The position numbers and the translations under genes are program-made. Of a stretch of 32,141 nt of DNA, positions 17,287 through 26,499 are shown one piece after another. Each line of letters starts with the position of its first letter. The stretch's first letter is position 1. This DNA comes from an uncultured Oscillospiraceae bacterium (GTDB lineage: Bacteria; Bacillota; Clostridia; Oscillospirales; Acutalibacteraceae): NCBI GenBank assembly GCA_900541905.1, contig UQLQ01000020.1, positions 1 to 32,141 on the forward strand, in the 5' to 3' direction. The notes below the pieces were generated by a model. That model ran no database searches and was not told where the DNA came from. It saw only the letters and a program-made list of their open reading frames with translations.

Positions 17287-19364
17287 TCTTCCTCCACTTT
17301 TTCGTATCCACAATCCGGTGTGATACAGTATAATTTTGGTTTTTTCCCTTTTTTCTTCAGCAAGGTTTTTCCGCACTGCGGACATTTTTCCATAGAAGGT
17401 TCGTCCCAAGAAACAAAGTCACAGTTTGGATACTCTTTGCATCCATAAAACACACGGCCTTTTTTGGTCTTTTTCACAATGACGCGGCCGCCGCATTTTG
17501 GACATTCCGCGCCTGTTTCATTGATAATCTTTTTGATATTCTTGCATTCGGGATAACCGGGACATGCAATGAATTTGCCGTAGCGACCTGTTTTTACCAC
17601 CATTTGACGGCCGCACAACTCACATATGATATCTGTTTTATCTTCTTCCAATTGAATTTTCACGCCATCCATTGCCTCTTTGGCTTTTTTCAGTGTATCT
17701 GAAAATTCATCATAGAAGGTATGCAGCTGCTGTGTCCACTCTTCCTTGCCATGCTCTACTTCATCCAGTTCGCTTTCTACTTGTGCGGTAAATTTGATGT
17801 TCACAATTTTCGGGAAATGTTCTTTCATCAATTTTGTAATCACTTCCCCAAGCTCCGTTGGCTTTAGGGTTTTATTTTCCCTTGTGACATACTCTCTTGC
17901 CGTAATGGTAGAAATGGTAGTGGCATAAGTGGAAGGACGTCCGATTCCGTTTTCTTCCAGAGCCTTAATCAAAGAAGCTTCTGTATAACGCGGAGGCGGC
18001 TGTGTAAAGTGCTGATTTCCAACCAACTCTTTACACTTCAAAGGCATGCCATTTTCCAAGACAGGCAATGCGCCTTTTGCTTCTTCCTCTTCATCTTTGC
18101 CTTCTTCATACAATACGGTATAACCGTCAAATGTAACCGTATAACCGGAAGCCTTAAAAATATAATTTTTTGCCTGAATATCCGCTTGAGTTGTACTTTG
18201 CAGACAATTTGACATTTGGCAGGCGATGAAACGCTCCCAAATCAGTTTATACAATTTATATTGGTCTGATGTTAAACTGTCTTTTACCTGGTCGGGAGAT
18301 AAGTTCGGCATAGTCGGGCGAATTGCTTCGTGTCCGTCTTGTGCATTTGCTTTTACTTTAAATTTACGTGGAGTATCAGGCAAATATTTTTTACCCCAAC
18401 GCTCTAAAATATAATCGGCAGCTTCTTTCACTGCATCTTCGGAAATACGCAAGGAGTCGGTTCTCATATACGTAATCAAACCGACTGCGCCCATGTCAGC
18501 CACTTCAACACCTTCGTACAGTTCCTGTGCCACTTTCATGGTTCTTCTGGCCTGAAAACCAAGTTTTCGAGAAGCCTCCTGCTGTAAAGTGGATGTAATA
18601 AACGGAGGTGCGGGAGATTTTCTCCTGGTACCTTTTTTTACTTTTACCACTTGATATTCCGCATCTTCCAACTCTGCCAGAATTTTATCTGCTTGTTCTT
18701 TATTGGAAATTTTGATTTTTCCGTCAACATCTCCGTAAAAAGAAGCAGGAAATGCTTTTCTTGAGCCTTTTGGAATAAACTTTGCATCCAAAGTCCAGTA
18801 TTCTTCCGGAACAAACTTACGGATTTCGTTTTCACGGTCTACAATAATGCGAACCGCTACTGATTGTACACGTCCGCCGGAAAGTCCTCGTCTGATTTTT
18901 TGAGATAAAAACGGACTTAATTTATAACCTACCAAACGGTCTAAAATACGGCGTGCCTGCTGTGCATTTACCAAATCCATATCAATGGCACGCGGATGCT
19001 CAATTCCATTAGTAACTGCCGTCTTTGTAATTTCGTTAAAAGTAACGCGATTATGATCTTCCACGTCCAGTCCCAATAAATAAGCCAAATGCCACGAAAT
19101 GGCTTCTCCTTCGCGGTCCGGGTCAGTTGCAAGAAAAATTTCGTCACTTTTATCGGCAGCTTCTTTCAGCTCTTCCACTAATTTTTCTTTGCCTTTGATG
19201 ACTTCATATTTGGGTTTAAAATCTTTTTTTACATCTACACTTAATCGGTTTTCAGGCAAATCGCGCACATGGCCCATTGAGGCCACGACATCAAAGTCTG
19301 AACCGAGATATTTCTTAATTGTTTTTGCTTTTGCAGGGGATTCCACTATTACTAGTTTAGACAT
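17283..19364 (-). CDS. topA: DNA topoisomerase I (type IA)
   Basis: TopA relaxes negative supercoils through a transient 5'-phosphotyrosine link. The 693 residues hold an N-terminal TOPRIM domain (KLVIVESPAKAKTIKKYLG; DPDREGEAISWH near residue 85), the active-site tyrosine in LITYMRTDSLRIS near residue 298, and three C-terminal four-cysteine zinc ribbons (starting ICELCG, CPKCGG and CPQCGK). The start ATG has an AAGGTGG ribosome binding site. The gap of about 106 bases to dprA shows no clear promoter or terminator, so it is probably cotranscribed with dprA upstream and trmFO downstream. Confidence 0.98.
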   Translation of the reverse strand: MSKLVIVESPAKAKTIKKYLGSDFDVVASMGHVRDLPENRLSVDVKKDFKPKYEVIKGKEKLVEELKEAADKSDEIFLATDPDREGEAISWHLAYLLGLDVEDHNRVTFNEITKTAVTNGIEHPRAIDMDLVNAQQARRILDRLVGYKLSPFLSQKIRRGLSGGRVQSVAVRIIVDRENEIRKFVPEEYWTLDAKFIPKGSRKAFPASFYGDVDGKIKISNKEQADKILAELEDAEYQVVKVKKGTRRKSPAPPFITSTLQQEASRKLGFQARRTMKVAQELYEGVEVADMGAVGLITYMRTDSLRISEDAVKEAADYILERWGKKYLPDTPRKFKVKANAQDGHEAIRPTMPNLSPDQVKDSLTSDQYKLYKLIWERFIACQMSNCLQSTTQADIQAKNYIFKASGYTVTFDGYTVLYEEGKDEEEEAKGALPVLENGMPLKCKELVGNQHFTQPPPRYTEASLIKALEENGIGRPSTYATTISTITAREYVTRENKTLKPTELGEVITKLMKEHFPKIVNIKFTAQVESELDEVEHGKEEWTQQLHTFYDEFSDTLKKAKEAMDGVKIQLEEDKTDIICELCGRQMVVKTGRYGKFIACPGYPECKNIKKIINETGAECPKCGGRVIVKKTKKGRVFYGCKEYPNCDFVSWDEPSMEKCPQCGKTLLKKKGKKPKLYCITPDCGYEKVEEE

Positions 19365-19470
19365 TGTCTAACCACCTTTGCTCACGTACTTTTTAATCTC
19401 AAATGTATCGTTTGTTTGATTACTGTCTGATGAAAGATATTCCAAATGAAAACGATAAATTCCAGAAAAA

Positions 19471-20670
19471 TTAAACTTGTCCGGGCAGGCTGTAGCGTCT
19501 GCCCGAGTGAGAAGAAATTGCATCACATAATTCTAATTCTGTAACGGCGATTAAAATTCTTTGCGCCGATAATCCTGTTAACGCTTCTAATTGTTCTATA
19601 TGCACAGGTTCATTGGATAATTTACTGAGCAGCAATGCTCCGTCTTGAGAAAGCTGTTCCTTTAATTTCTTGTGTCTTTCTGTCGTTTCTTTTTCATCAA
19701 ACACTTTAACAGGTCTAGGTTCCTGATAAAGCATCTGTTCTTCTTTCTTTTGTAACTGAGATTCCGTTTTTAATTGTTCGAGTTGAAGCAGATACGTATT
19801 TGTATATTCTTCTAAAATATCCTGTGCTTTGGTCACAGGTTTTGCACCTGCTTTGATTAGATTATTAACCCCTTCTGAAACAGGATTATAGATTCCGCAG
19901 GGAACCGCAAATACATCACGATTCTGCTCCAAAGCGGTTCTGGCTGTAATCAAAGAACCGCTGCGTTCTGCAGCTTCTACTACCAGCACCCCCACAGATA
20001 AGCCGGAAATAACTCTGTTTCGAATAGGAAAATGGTGCTTAAATGCCGGTTTTGTTACAGGAAATTCCGATATAATCGCTCCATGTTCGGCAATAGACTG
20101 TCTCATAGATTCATTTTCCATCAAATATGGATATTCTATTCCACATCCCAAAACGCATATGGAAATACCATTGCCTTGCAACGCACCCTGATGTGCTGCC
20201 GTATCAATTCCTTTGGCTCCTCCGCTGATAATCACCATGCCGGCTTGGGCCAGCTGCATACTCAGGTCATAAGTAATTTGTTTGCCCGTAGTTGTTGCAT
20301 TTCTGGTACCGACCACTGCTAAAGCAGGCTGTTCATCCAAATTAGGCAAGGTACCCTTAACATACAACATGCAAGGAGGATTGTCAATTTGGTAAAGTCT
20401 TTGAGGATACGCTTTGCAAGCGGGAGTAATGGTTTGAATTCCTTTTTCCTCACTGGAAGCAATTAATATTTTACCATCTTCCAATGTGTTTTGCGACAAT
20501 TGTTTGAGTTCTTTTGGGGTAAATAATCCCATCGAACGCCATTGGACTGGTCCGGCATCATAAAATGATGGTATATCCGGAAAATAGGATAATATCCGTT
20601 TTGGTTTAAAGCTGCCTGCTCCTAAGGATAATTGCAACCATGCCCAGTAAGCTTTACTTTCTTCTGTCAT
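19471..20670 (-). CDS. dprA: DNA-processing protein DprA
   Basis: DprA loads RecA onto incoming single-stranded DNA during transformation and is also widespread in species not known to be competent. The 399-residue protein has an N-terminal helical region, a Rossmann-like core with LAVVGTRNATTTGKQ, IISGGAKGIDTAAHQGAL, ISEFPVTKPAFKHHFPIRNR and SLITARTALEQNRDVFAVPG-like sequence, and a C-terminal winged-helix domain from about residue 340 (PVHIEQLEALTGLSAQRI). Its ATG overlaps the upstream methyltransferase stop as ATGA (20667-20670). The dprA-topA-trmFO order is conserved. Confidence 0.96.
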   Translation of the reverse strand: MTEESKAYWAWLQLSLGAGSFKPKRILSYFPDIPSFYDAGPVQWRSMGLFTPKELKQLSQNTLEDGKILIASSEEKGIQTITPACKAYPQRLYQIDNPPCMLYVKGTLPNLDEQPALAVVGTRNATTTGKQITYDLSMQLAQAGMVIISGGAKGIDTAAHQGALQGNGISICVLGCGIEYPYLMENESMRQSIAEHGAIISEFPVTKPAFKHHFPIRNRVISGLSVGVLVVEAAERSGSLITARTALEQNRDVFAVPCGIYNPVSEGVNNLIKAGAKPVTKAQDILEEYTNTYLLQLEQLKTESQLQKKEEQMLYQEPRPVKVFDEKETTERHKKLKEQLSQDGALLLSKLSNEPVHIEQLEALTGLSAQRILIAVTELELCDAISSHSGRRYSLPGQV

Positions 20671-21491
20671 ATGGATTCCTCTAGCTGCATGTCAATTCTT
20701 CCTCGCATCATTTCCCACATTAAAATTGCGGCAGAACTTGCTGCGTTTAACGATTCTGCACGCCCCATCATAGGAATGGTAACACAAGCGTCACAAGCGT
20801 CGATTGCGGTTTGACTCAGGCCGTTTCCTTCATTACCGATCAGCATCACTGTGGGTTTTGAAAAATTTGTTTCCAAAACGCTTTGCGCCTGTTCGGAAGG
20901 AACTGCCGCAAACACAGCAAATGTTTTTCTTTTTAGCTCTTTGATTGCAAAGGATGTATCTTTTTCTATATAAAACGGTAAGCGAAAAATTGCACCCATA
21001 CTGGCGCGTAATGCTTTGGGGCTGTAAATATCACAGCAATCTCCCAAAAACAAAACACCACTGACTCCCAGTGCTTCTGCTGTACGCAAAACAGAGCCCA
21101 AATTCGCAGGATCTTGTATTTGTTCTAACGCAATGTACGTTCCCAACTCTTGCATATCCATCATGCTGTGATGCTGTTCCGGAATTCTACATACACAGAA
21201 TACACCTTGATTGTGCTTTGTGGCAGAAAGCGCATCGGCCACATGTTCTTCTATCAAACGATAAGAGCGGCACTCTTGTATGATTTGAGTGATATAATCG
21301 CTGTATTTTGTTTGGGCAGCTCCGGTAAAGTATGCGGAGACAATTTCAATATTGCTCAGTGCGGCATCTCTGCACAGTCTTGCTCCTTCTACCACAAACA
21401 TACCTTTTTCACGGCGAAACGATGCTGAATCCACTAATTTTGCAGCCAATTTGATTTCTTCATTTTTACGACTTTTGATGATTTCCAACAT
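20667..21491 (-). CDS. SpoU-family (TrmH) RNA 2'-O-methyltransferase
   Basis: A SPOUT-class methyltransferase that uses SAM to 2'-O-methylate a ribose in rRNA or tRNA; the exact target cannot be read from the sequence. The 274 residues have an N-terminal substrate-binding domain and a C-terminal knotted domain with DPANLGSVLRTAEALG, MLIGNEGNGLS and ESLNAASSAAILMWE, the three SpoU motifs. A TTG further upstream is open, but the ATG at 21489-21491 has GGAG ten bases before it. It lies directly after rplT, where rRNA-modifying enzymes of this type are common in Clostridia. Confidence 0.93.
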   Translation of the reverse strand: MLEIIKSRKNEEIKLAAKLVDSASFRREKGMFVVEGARLCRDAALSNIEIVSAYFTGAAQTKYSDYITQIIQECRSYRLIEEHVADALSATKHNQGVFCVCRIPEQHHSMMDMQELGTYIALEQIQDPANLGSVLRTAEALGVSGVLFLGDCCDIYSPKALRASMGAIFRLPFYIEKDTSFAIKELKRKTFAVFAAVPSEQAQSVLETNFSKPTVMLIGNEGNGLSQTAIDACDACVTIPMMGRAESLNAASSAAILMWEMMRGRIDMQLEESI

Positions 21492-21520
21492 AACATAAAA
21501 TCTCCGTGTAACCAAAATTT

Positions 21521-21545
21521 GCGCCCGAGGGAATCCCCCGAGCGC
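21521..21545 (-). terminator. Strong hairpin after rplT, possible attenuating terminator
   Basis: Read on the minus strand, bases 21521-21545 form an 11-bp GC-rich stem with a three-base loop once two G-U pairs are allowed. The U tract after it is short (AAAUUUU), so termination is probably partial. This would lower expression of the methyltransferase and genes beyond relative to the ribosomal proteins. It might also be an RNA-processing or 3'-end protecting stem. Confidence 0.55.
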
Positions 21546-21558
21546 AACTATAGCTTTT

Positions 21559-21912
21559 TTATAGGGCAGATTTTGCTGTTTCTACCAAAGCGGCAAAAGC
21601 AGCAGGATCTGCAACCGCAATCTCAGCAAGCATTTTGCGGTTTAGACCAACGTTTGCTTTTTTCAAGCCATTCATAAATGTAGAATAGTTCATGCCGTTC
21701 AATTGAGCAGCAGCAGAAATACGAGTAATCCATAGACGACGGAAATCTCTTTTTCTTTGTTTACGGCCAATATATGCATAATTACCGGACTTCATAACGG
21801 CTTGTTTTGCCATTTTAAAGTGTTTGCTTTTAGCGCCCCAGTATCCTTTTGCCAGTTTTAAAACTTTTTTTCTTCTTTTGCGTGTTGCCAACGCACCTTT
21901 AATACGTGCCAT
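21559..21912 (-). CDS. rplT: 50S ribosomal protein L20
   Basis: L20 binds 23S rRNA early in 50S assembly and, in Firmicutes, represses its own operon by acting on the leader. The 117 residues match the family throughout: MARIKGALATRKRRKKVLKLAKGY-type start, KQRKRDFRRLWITRI and the C-terminal NRKMLAEIA with AFAALVETAK. A GGAGG ribosome binding site precedes the ATG. It is the third gene of infC-rpmI-rplT. Confidence 0.99.
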   Translation of the reverse strand: MARIKGALATRKRRKKVLKLAKGYWGAKSKHFKMAKQAVMKSGNYAYIGRKQRKRDFRRLWITRISAAAQLNGMNYSTFMNGLKKANVGLNRKMLAEIAVADPAAFAALVETAKSAL

Positions 21913-21976
21913 TATCTATTACCTCCAATATTCGGTCAATTATCGTGTTTCCATCTCTTTTGTAAAAGAACACCTA

Positions 21977-22174
21977 TTATTTGTAAGGAATCATTCTCTT
22001 TACTGCTGCTACATTTGTTTTATCTGTTACAGCAGTTTGTCTTAGACCTCTTTTACGTTTTGTTGTTTTCTTGTTCAAAATGTGAGATTTGTTTGCATGT
22101 GCACGGATAACCTTTCCGTTTTTGGATAATTTAAAACGCTTTTTAGCGCCGGAATGTGTTTTAATCTTAGGCAT
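21977..22174 (-). CDS. rpmI: 50S ribosomal protein L35
   Basis: A 65-residue basic protein with the L35 signature MPKIKTHSGAKKRFK, followed by HILNKKTTKRKRGLR. It lies 27 bases after infC and 64 bases before rplT, the universal order of this operon. An AAGGAGGA ribosome binding site precedes its ATG. Confidence 0.99.
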   Translation of the reverse strand: MPKIKTHSGAKKRFKLSKNGKVIRAHANKSHILNKKTTKRKRGLRQTAVTDKTNVAAVKRMIPYK

Positions 22175-22201
22175 GAGTTGATCCTCCTTAATTGTTTAAC
22201 A

Positions 22202-22720
22202 TCACTTTGTAGGTTTGGTTGCAAGAAACATTAGCATATTGCGGCCTTCCAATTTCGCCGGCTTTTCAACATTTGCATGCTCGGAAAGTGCCTCTGCAAA
22301 GCGATTCATAATGTCATATCCGTGTTCCGGATGACCCATTTCTCTTCCGCGGAAGCGAATAGAAACCTTTACTTTATCGCCGCCTTTTAAAAAGCGCATT
22401 GCATGGCTTACTTTTGTGTTAAAGTCGTGTGTGTCGATGTTTAAAGAAAGTCTGATTTCTTTAATATCAACCACATGCTGATTCTTCCTTGCTTCTTTTT
22501 CGCGCTTGGTTTGTTCAAACTTATATTTGCCGTAGTCAATAATTTTGCATACAGGCGGTGTAGCCTGAGGGGCAATTTTTACAAGATCCAAATCTTTTTC
22601 TGCTGCCAAATCCAAGGCTTTTGCCGCAGGCATAATGCCAAGCTGGCTGCCGTCAGAATCAATTACACGGACTTCTTTGTCACGAATTTCTTCGTTAATC
22701 TGTAGCTCTTTACTGCTAAT
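22202..22720 (-). CDS. infC: Translation initiation factor IF-3 (ATT start)
   Basis: IF-3 keeps ribosomal subunits apart and enforces correct start-codon choice. The first in-frame ATG (22631-22633) lies after the conserved N-terminal segment, which extends upstream as LQINEEIRDKEVRVIDSDG. The true start is ATT at 22718-22720, nine bases after a perfect GGAGG, giving 172 residues. ATT initiation is a known property of infC in E. coli and B. subtilis: IF-3 discriminates against such codons, so it represses its own synthesis. The body shows KIAPQATPPVCKIIDYGK and the C-terminal domain with KVSIRFRGREMGH. Confidence 0.97.
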   Translation of the reverse strand: MSSKELQINEEIRDKEVRVIDSDGSQLGIMPAAKALDLAAEKDLDLVKIAPQATPPVCKIIDYGKYKFEQTKREKEARKNQHVVDIKEIRLSLNIDTHDFNTKVSHAMRFLKGGDKVKVSIRFRGREMGHPEHGYDIMNRFAEALSEHANVEKPAKLEGRNMLMFLATKPTK

Positions 22721-22905
22721 GGTTACACACCTCCAAAAATACGTTGTGATTGTTATTATTTACAAAATAAAAACGCGGACAGAATCTTCCGTCCGCGCAT
22801 CAATAAACATACTTATCCCATCGTCAAAATGAGAGATAGTGAATATTGACCCGTGTCGGACGATACCCCACAGGTGAGAGCACATGTACTCCGCTTTGTT
22901 TTACT
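22721..22905 (-). promoter_or_regulatory. infC operon leader, L20-type attenuator
   Basis: The leader of about 185 bases before infC contains a terminator and a competing fold. On the minus strand, ATCGTC (22859-22864) can pair with GACGAT (22820-22825). The overlapping CGTCCG (22857-22862) can pair with CGGACG in the 5' arm of the terminator (22790-22795), acting as an antiterminator. Additional stems are ACCUGUG/CACGGGU (about 22850-22875) and a GAGTACATGTGCTC hairpin near 22880-22893. In Bacillus, L20 binds an rRNA-like fold in this leader and causes early termination; I infer the same here from position and layout. Confidence 0.7.
22764..22797 (-). terminator. Leader terminator upstream of infC
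   Basis: CGCGGAC (22774-22780) and GTCCGCG (22791-22797) form a seven-pair GC-rich stem extended by GAA/TTC, followed on the minus strand by TTTTTATTTT. It stands about 45 bases before the infC start, so it must be an attenuator rather than the end of addA's transcript alone, although it may serve both. Confidence 0.85.
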
Positions 22906-22911
22906 CCAATT

Positions 22912-22940
22912 ATTTTAACAGGTTACGTTCTATTTGTCAA
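22912..22940 (-). promoter_or_regulatory. Vegetative promoter of the infC-rpmI-rplT operon
   Basis: On the minus strand, perfect TTGACA (22935-22940), a 17-base spacer and TAAAAT (22912-22917) with an extended TG two bases upstream. The -35 lies inside the last codons of addA (stop at 22930), so the operon has its own strong start independent of addA. Confidence 0.85.
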
Positions 22941-25900
22941 GAGAAAATTCATGTTTCCATTCTCCCGTTACTTCTTGATTGAGATGGAACGAATACAACA
23001 TACATTCTTTTACAGGCTTTCCGCAGCATTGCTCCATTGCGTATACATACAGTTCCAATTGCAGACGGTAACGTTCCCACAGTTCTTCTGCATGTTTTAC
23101 TCGGTCTGTTTTAAAGTCTACAATCACCAATGCACCGTCTTCTTCAAATACACAGTCAACCGCACCCTGCAAAACAGAAGTTTCCGTTTTTAAGTGTTCC
23201 GGCAGATGTGTTTCCACAACTGATAATGGCAACTCCACCATAAAGCGTTTTTCTTTTTCCAAAGAGGTGGATGCCAGCATGCGTTTTCCCAATCGACTCT
23301 GAAAAAACGATTGTGCTTTTGATAAATCAACCGCTTGTGCCTGCTGCGGTGTTAAATATCCTTGTGTTACGATTCTGTCGCATTCTGCCTGCGCATCATG
23401 GCTGGCAGCTTCATAATCCGCAAACTGCATAAATTCGTGCAGTGCTGTTCCTCTCTCCGCGGGCGTTAACCCAAAACTGCTCATAAAGCGCGGACGCGAA
23501 AGCGTGTTCTGCACTTTAGAAGCCTTACCTGCCAGTTCAGACGCTGTTACTTTTGCAGGCAATTGCGTCAGTATCTCTCGTTGATACTGAAATTCTATTT
23601 TTCCTTGTAAAGATTGAAGCAGGCTCCTATTTACGGGAGCTTCCTGTTTTTCTTCCGTTTCTTCTATCACAGGTTCCTGTTTTGGAGGCAGTACCACATT
23701 CATGCTCCATGGCTGTGAAGAATTGCGCAGAATGATACTGTCGTCTGCCATGGCGCGTTCCCGCAGCTGATGACCGTCTGTATGACTCAATGCGCAGGAT
23801 AAAATCCAATCTGAAAAACTGGAAGCGCGGTTCACCACAAACGGCTCCTGTTTTTTCTCTCCGCTTAGCTGGGCAGCTAATTTTGCAAGAGTACGGTCTA
23901 AATTTTTTACGGTAGACAGCATAATCAATTTTTCTTTTGCCCTGGTCATTGCCACATATAGAATACGCATCTCTTCAGACAGCTTTTCCCGATTCATTTC
24001 CAACGCTATGGCTTCTCTGGGCAGCGTGGTATATCTGCAATTGGTTTCCAAATCGCGCAGTTTTACGCCCAGACCCAAACGAGGATGCAGCAAAGCATCC
24101 TTTTGTTCCCTGTTAAATGGATTGGAGCAGCGGGCTAAAATACAGACAGGGAATTCCAATCCTTTGGAGCGATGAATGCTCATGATTTTTACCGCGTCAG
24201 CTCCTTCGGACATAACAGAAGCCGCAGGCAAATCGGCATCTTGTTTCTGCAAACGGTCAATGTAACGGATAAACCCGGATAACCCGTGATAACCTGCCTG
24301 TTCAAACTGTTTGGCATATTCCATTAGCATCTGCAAATTGGCCAATCTGCTTTCCCCGTGGGTCATGGTTTGCACCATATTCAGATATCCGCTTTTTTGG
24401 TAAATATAGTTTAATAATCGGTCGGCTGGCATTGTTGCCGCCATAGTGCGATACTGCTCCAAATCCTCTAAAAATGCAGCTGCCTGCTGATTTTGTTTGC
24501 CAAAAAATTTACATGCCAAATATAGAGACTGTTTTCTTTCATCTCCACGCATTTGTGCCATATCATCAACTGTGAATCCGTAAATAGGACTCATCAAAAC
24601 AGAGGCAAACGGAATGTCCTGCAACGGATTATCAATCACCCGCAGCAGCGACAGAATGACCGCTACTTCCACCGTACGGAAAAATCCGTTGTGAGTATCT
24701 GCCCATGCGGGTATACCGTATTTTTCCAACTCTTTTGCATAATCAGGCGCATGTTTGTTTGCACTGCGCAAAAGAATACAAAAGTCGCCGTACTTTACAG
24801 GTCTTTGTTCCCCGTTTTCGGTTACAAGAAAGGATTCTTTCACCATTTTTTGTATGGTATTTGCAATATGACGGCTTTCCAGCACGGTCGTTGTTTCATC
24901 TTCCGTTTCGTCTTGAACCGCCGCTAAATCAATAATATCCAATTGGGTCTGGCACTTGTCATATTCCGGATATTGTGCCCCTGGTACCAACAATTCTTTT
25001 CCTTCATACGCAACATCGCCTGCTTGGGGCGACATAATTTGCGAGAACATAAAATTAATGGTATCCGTTACCGTTTCACGGGAACGGAAGTTTTTATCCA
25101 AAATCAAATACGCGGGATATTGATTCAGCTCCCTTTGATATTCAGGGAAGCTGTGTCTGCGTTCTAAAAAGATACTTGGCATGGCTTGACGAAAACTATA
25201 GATACTTTGTTTTATATCGCCCACCATAAATAAATTTTTCTCATCCTGAGAAATTGCTCGAAACAGCATATCCTGTGCTTCGTTGGTGTCCTGGTATTCG
25301 TCCACCATCACTTCATCATATCGCTGAGATAACTTCTCCGCTTCTTCCGTACGGAAAAAACCGTCTTCTGTCTCTTTGATAAGCAATTCCAACGCCCAAT
25401 GTTCCAAATCACTAAAGTCCGCCGCTTTGCGTTCTGCTTTTAAACTCCTCAGTTCTTCTGCAAACTCCTTGGTAATCGCAAAGAGTTTTTGTACCATAGG
25501 TGACAAGCGAGACAAGTCGTCCTTTGTCTCCTGTTCTGTGGCGCAGAATAATTTTGCTATCTTTTTATCAATAGTTTCTTTTACTTGCTTGCGGCAGTCA
25601 CTGATACGAATTTTCAGCTCATCTTCACTGTATCCCCGCAGTGACGGCAATCGTACAAAAGTAACGTTCGCTGCCGCTTTTGCCGCTTCATCCCATGTTC
25701 CATGTTCCAGCACACTTTTCAGATGATTCAATTCTGCCAAATCGCTTTGATACGTATTTTCATACGTTTCTAATAGTTTGGCATCTTGTTTCATCAATTC
25801 CAGCGCATGTTTTGTAAGCGTAATACAGTAATGCACCGCTTCCTGTGCATAGGAAAGCAAAGTTTGTCCCCAAGGAGTATCGGCAACCTGTTCAATATGT

Positions 25901-26499
25901 TGATACATAGCCGCTTTTTCATCCAACCATTTTTGAGGGAAAGGATGGGAACGGGTAAATTCGTATAAGGCTTCCACCGTTTGTATGATTCGGCTGTCAT
26001 CACGGTCGGAACTGAACGCTTCTACCAAGTCGGCAAACGCTTGGTCCTGCTGTTCATAATTCTGTTCCAGCACATTTGTAATGGCGGTTTGTTTTAATAA
26101 TGTAAGCTCACTGCTGTCTACAATGCGCAATTCCGGAGACAGATTGAGTTTATAAAAATTCTCTTTGATTAATTCATTACAAAAACTGTGTATGGTACTG
26201 ATTTGTGCACGTCCCAATAACAATTGCTGCCGCTGTAAATTACGGTTTGTAGGATCTTGCACCAACAATTCTGAAATTCTTGCGGCGATACGGTCTTTCA
26301 TCTCTGCTGCTGCCGCTTTTGTAAACGTTACTACAAGCAACCTGTCCGCGTCACTGGGATGAATAGGGTCAGTCAACCGTTCTATCACACGCTGAACCAA
26401 TACCGCTGTTTTGCCTGACCCTGCCGCCGCAGATACCAGCAAAGTACCGTCGCGAGCGTCAATTGCATTTTTTTGTTCCTGTGTCCATGCTCGGCTCAC
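22930..26499 (-). CDS. addA: Helicase-exonuclease AddAB, subunit AddA
   Basis: AddA is the helicase and 3'-strand nuclease of AddAB, the Firmicute counterpart of RecBCD, which resects double-strand breaks and degrades linear DNA. The 1189 residues hold Walker A SAAAGSGKTAVL (K30), motif II VDEYQDTNEAQ near 399, KSIYSFRQAMP, late helicase motifs MSIHRSKGLEFP and LYVAMTRAKEKL, and a C-terminal PD-(D/E)XK nuclease with AVDCVFEEDGALVIVDFKTD near 1115-1130. The start is GTG overlapping the addB stop as GTGA (26496-26499), with AGGAGG nine bases before it, so the subunits are translationally coupled. Confidence 0.98.
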   Translation of the reverse strand: MSRAWTQEQKNAIDARDGTLLVSAAAGSGKTAVLVQRVIERLTDPIHPSDADRLLVVTFTKAAAAEMKDRIAARISELLVQDPTNRNLQRQQLLLGRAQISTIHSFCNELIKENFYKLNLSPELRIVDSSELTLLKQTAITNVLEQNYEQQDQAFADLVEAFSSDRDDSRIIQTVEALYEFTRSHPFPQKWLDEKAAMYQHIEQVADTPWGQTLLSYAQEAVHYCITLTKHALELMKQDAKLLETYENTYQSDLAELNHLKSVLEHGTWDEAAKAAANVTFVRLPSLRGYSEDELKIRISDCRKQVKETIDKKIAKLFCATEQETKDDLSRLSPMVQKLFAITKEFAEELRSLKAERKAADFSDLEHWALELLIKETEDGFFRTEEAEKLSQRYDEVMVDEYQDTNEAQDMLFRAISQDEKNLFMVGDIKQSIYSFRQAMPSIFLERRHSFPEYQRELNQYPAYLILDKNFRSRETVTDTINFMFSQIMSPQAGDVAYEGKELLVPGAQYPEYDKCQTQLDIIDLAAVQDETEDETTTVLESRHIANTIQKMVKESFLVTENGEQRPVKYGDFCILLRSANKHAPDYAKELEKYGIPAWADTHNGFFRTVEVAVILSLLRVIDNPLQDIPFASVLMSPIYGFTVDDMAQMRGDERKQSLYLACKFFGKQNQQAAAFLEDLEQYRTMAATMPADRLLNYIYQKSGYLNMVQTMTHGESRLANLQMLMEYAKQFEQAGYHGLSGFIRYIDRLQKQDADLPAASVMSEGADAVKIMSIHRSKGLEFPVCILARCSNPFNREQKDALLHPRLGLGVKLRDLETNCRYTTLPREAIALEMNREKLSEEMRILYVAMTRAKEKLIMLSTVKNLDRTLAKLAAQLSGEKKQEPFVVNRASSFSDWILSCALSHTDGHQLRERAMADDSIILRNSSQPWSMNVVLPPKQEPVIEETEEKQEAPVNRSLLQSLQGKIEFQYQREILTQLPAKVTASELAGKASKVQNTLSRPRFMSSFGLTPAERGTALHEFMQFADYEAASHDAQAECDRIVTQGYLTPQQAQAVDLSKAQSFFQSRLGKRMLASTSLEKEKRFMVELPLSVVETHLPEHLKTETSVLQGAVDCVFEEDGALVIVDFKTDRVKHAEELWERYRLQLELYVYAMEQCCGKPVKECMLYSFHLNQEVTGEWKHEFSLDK

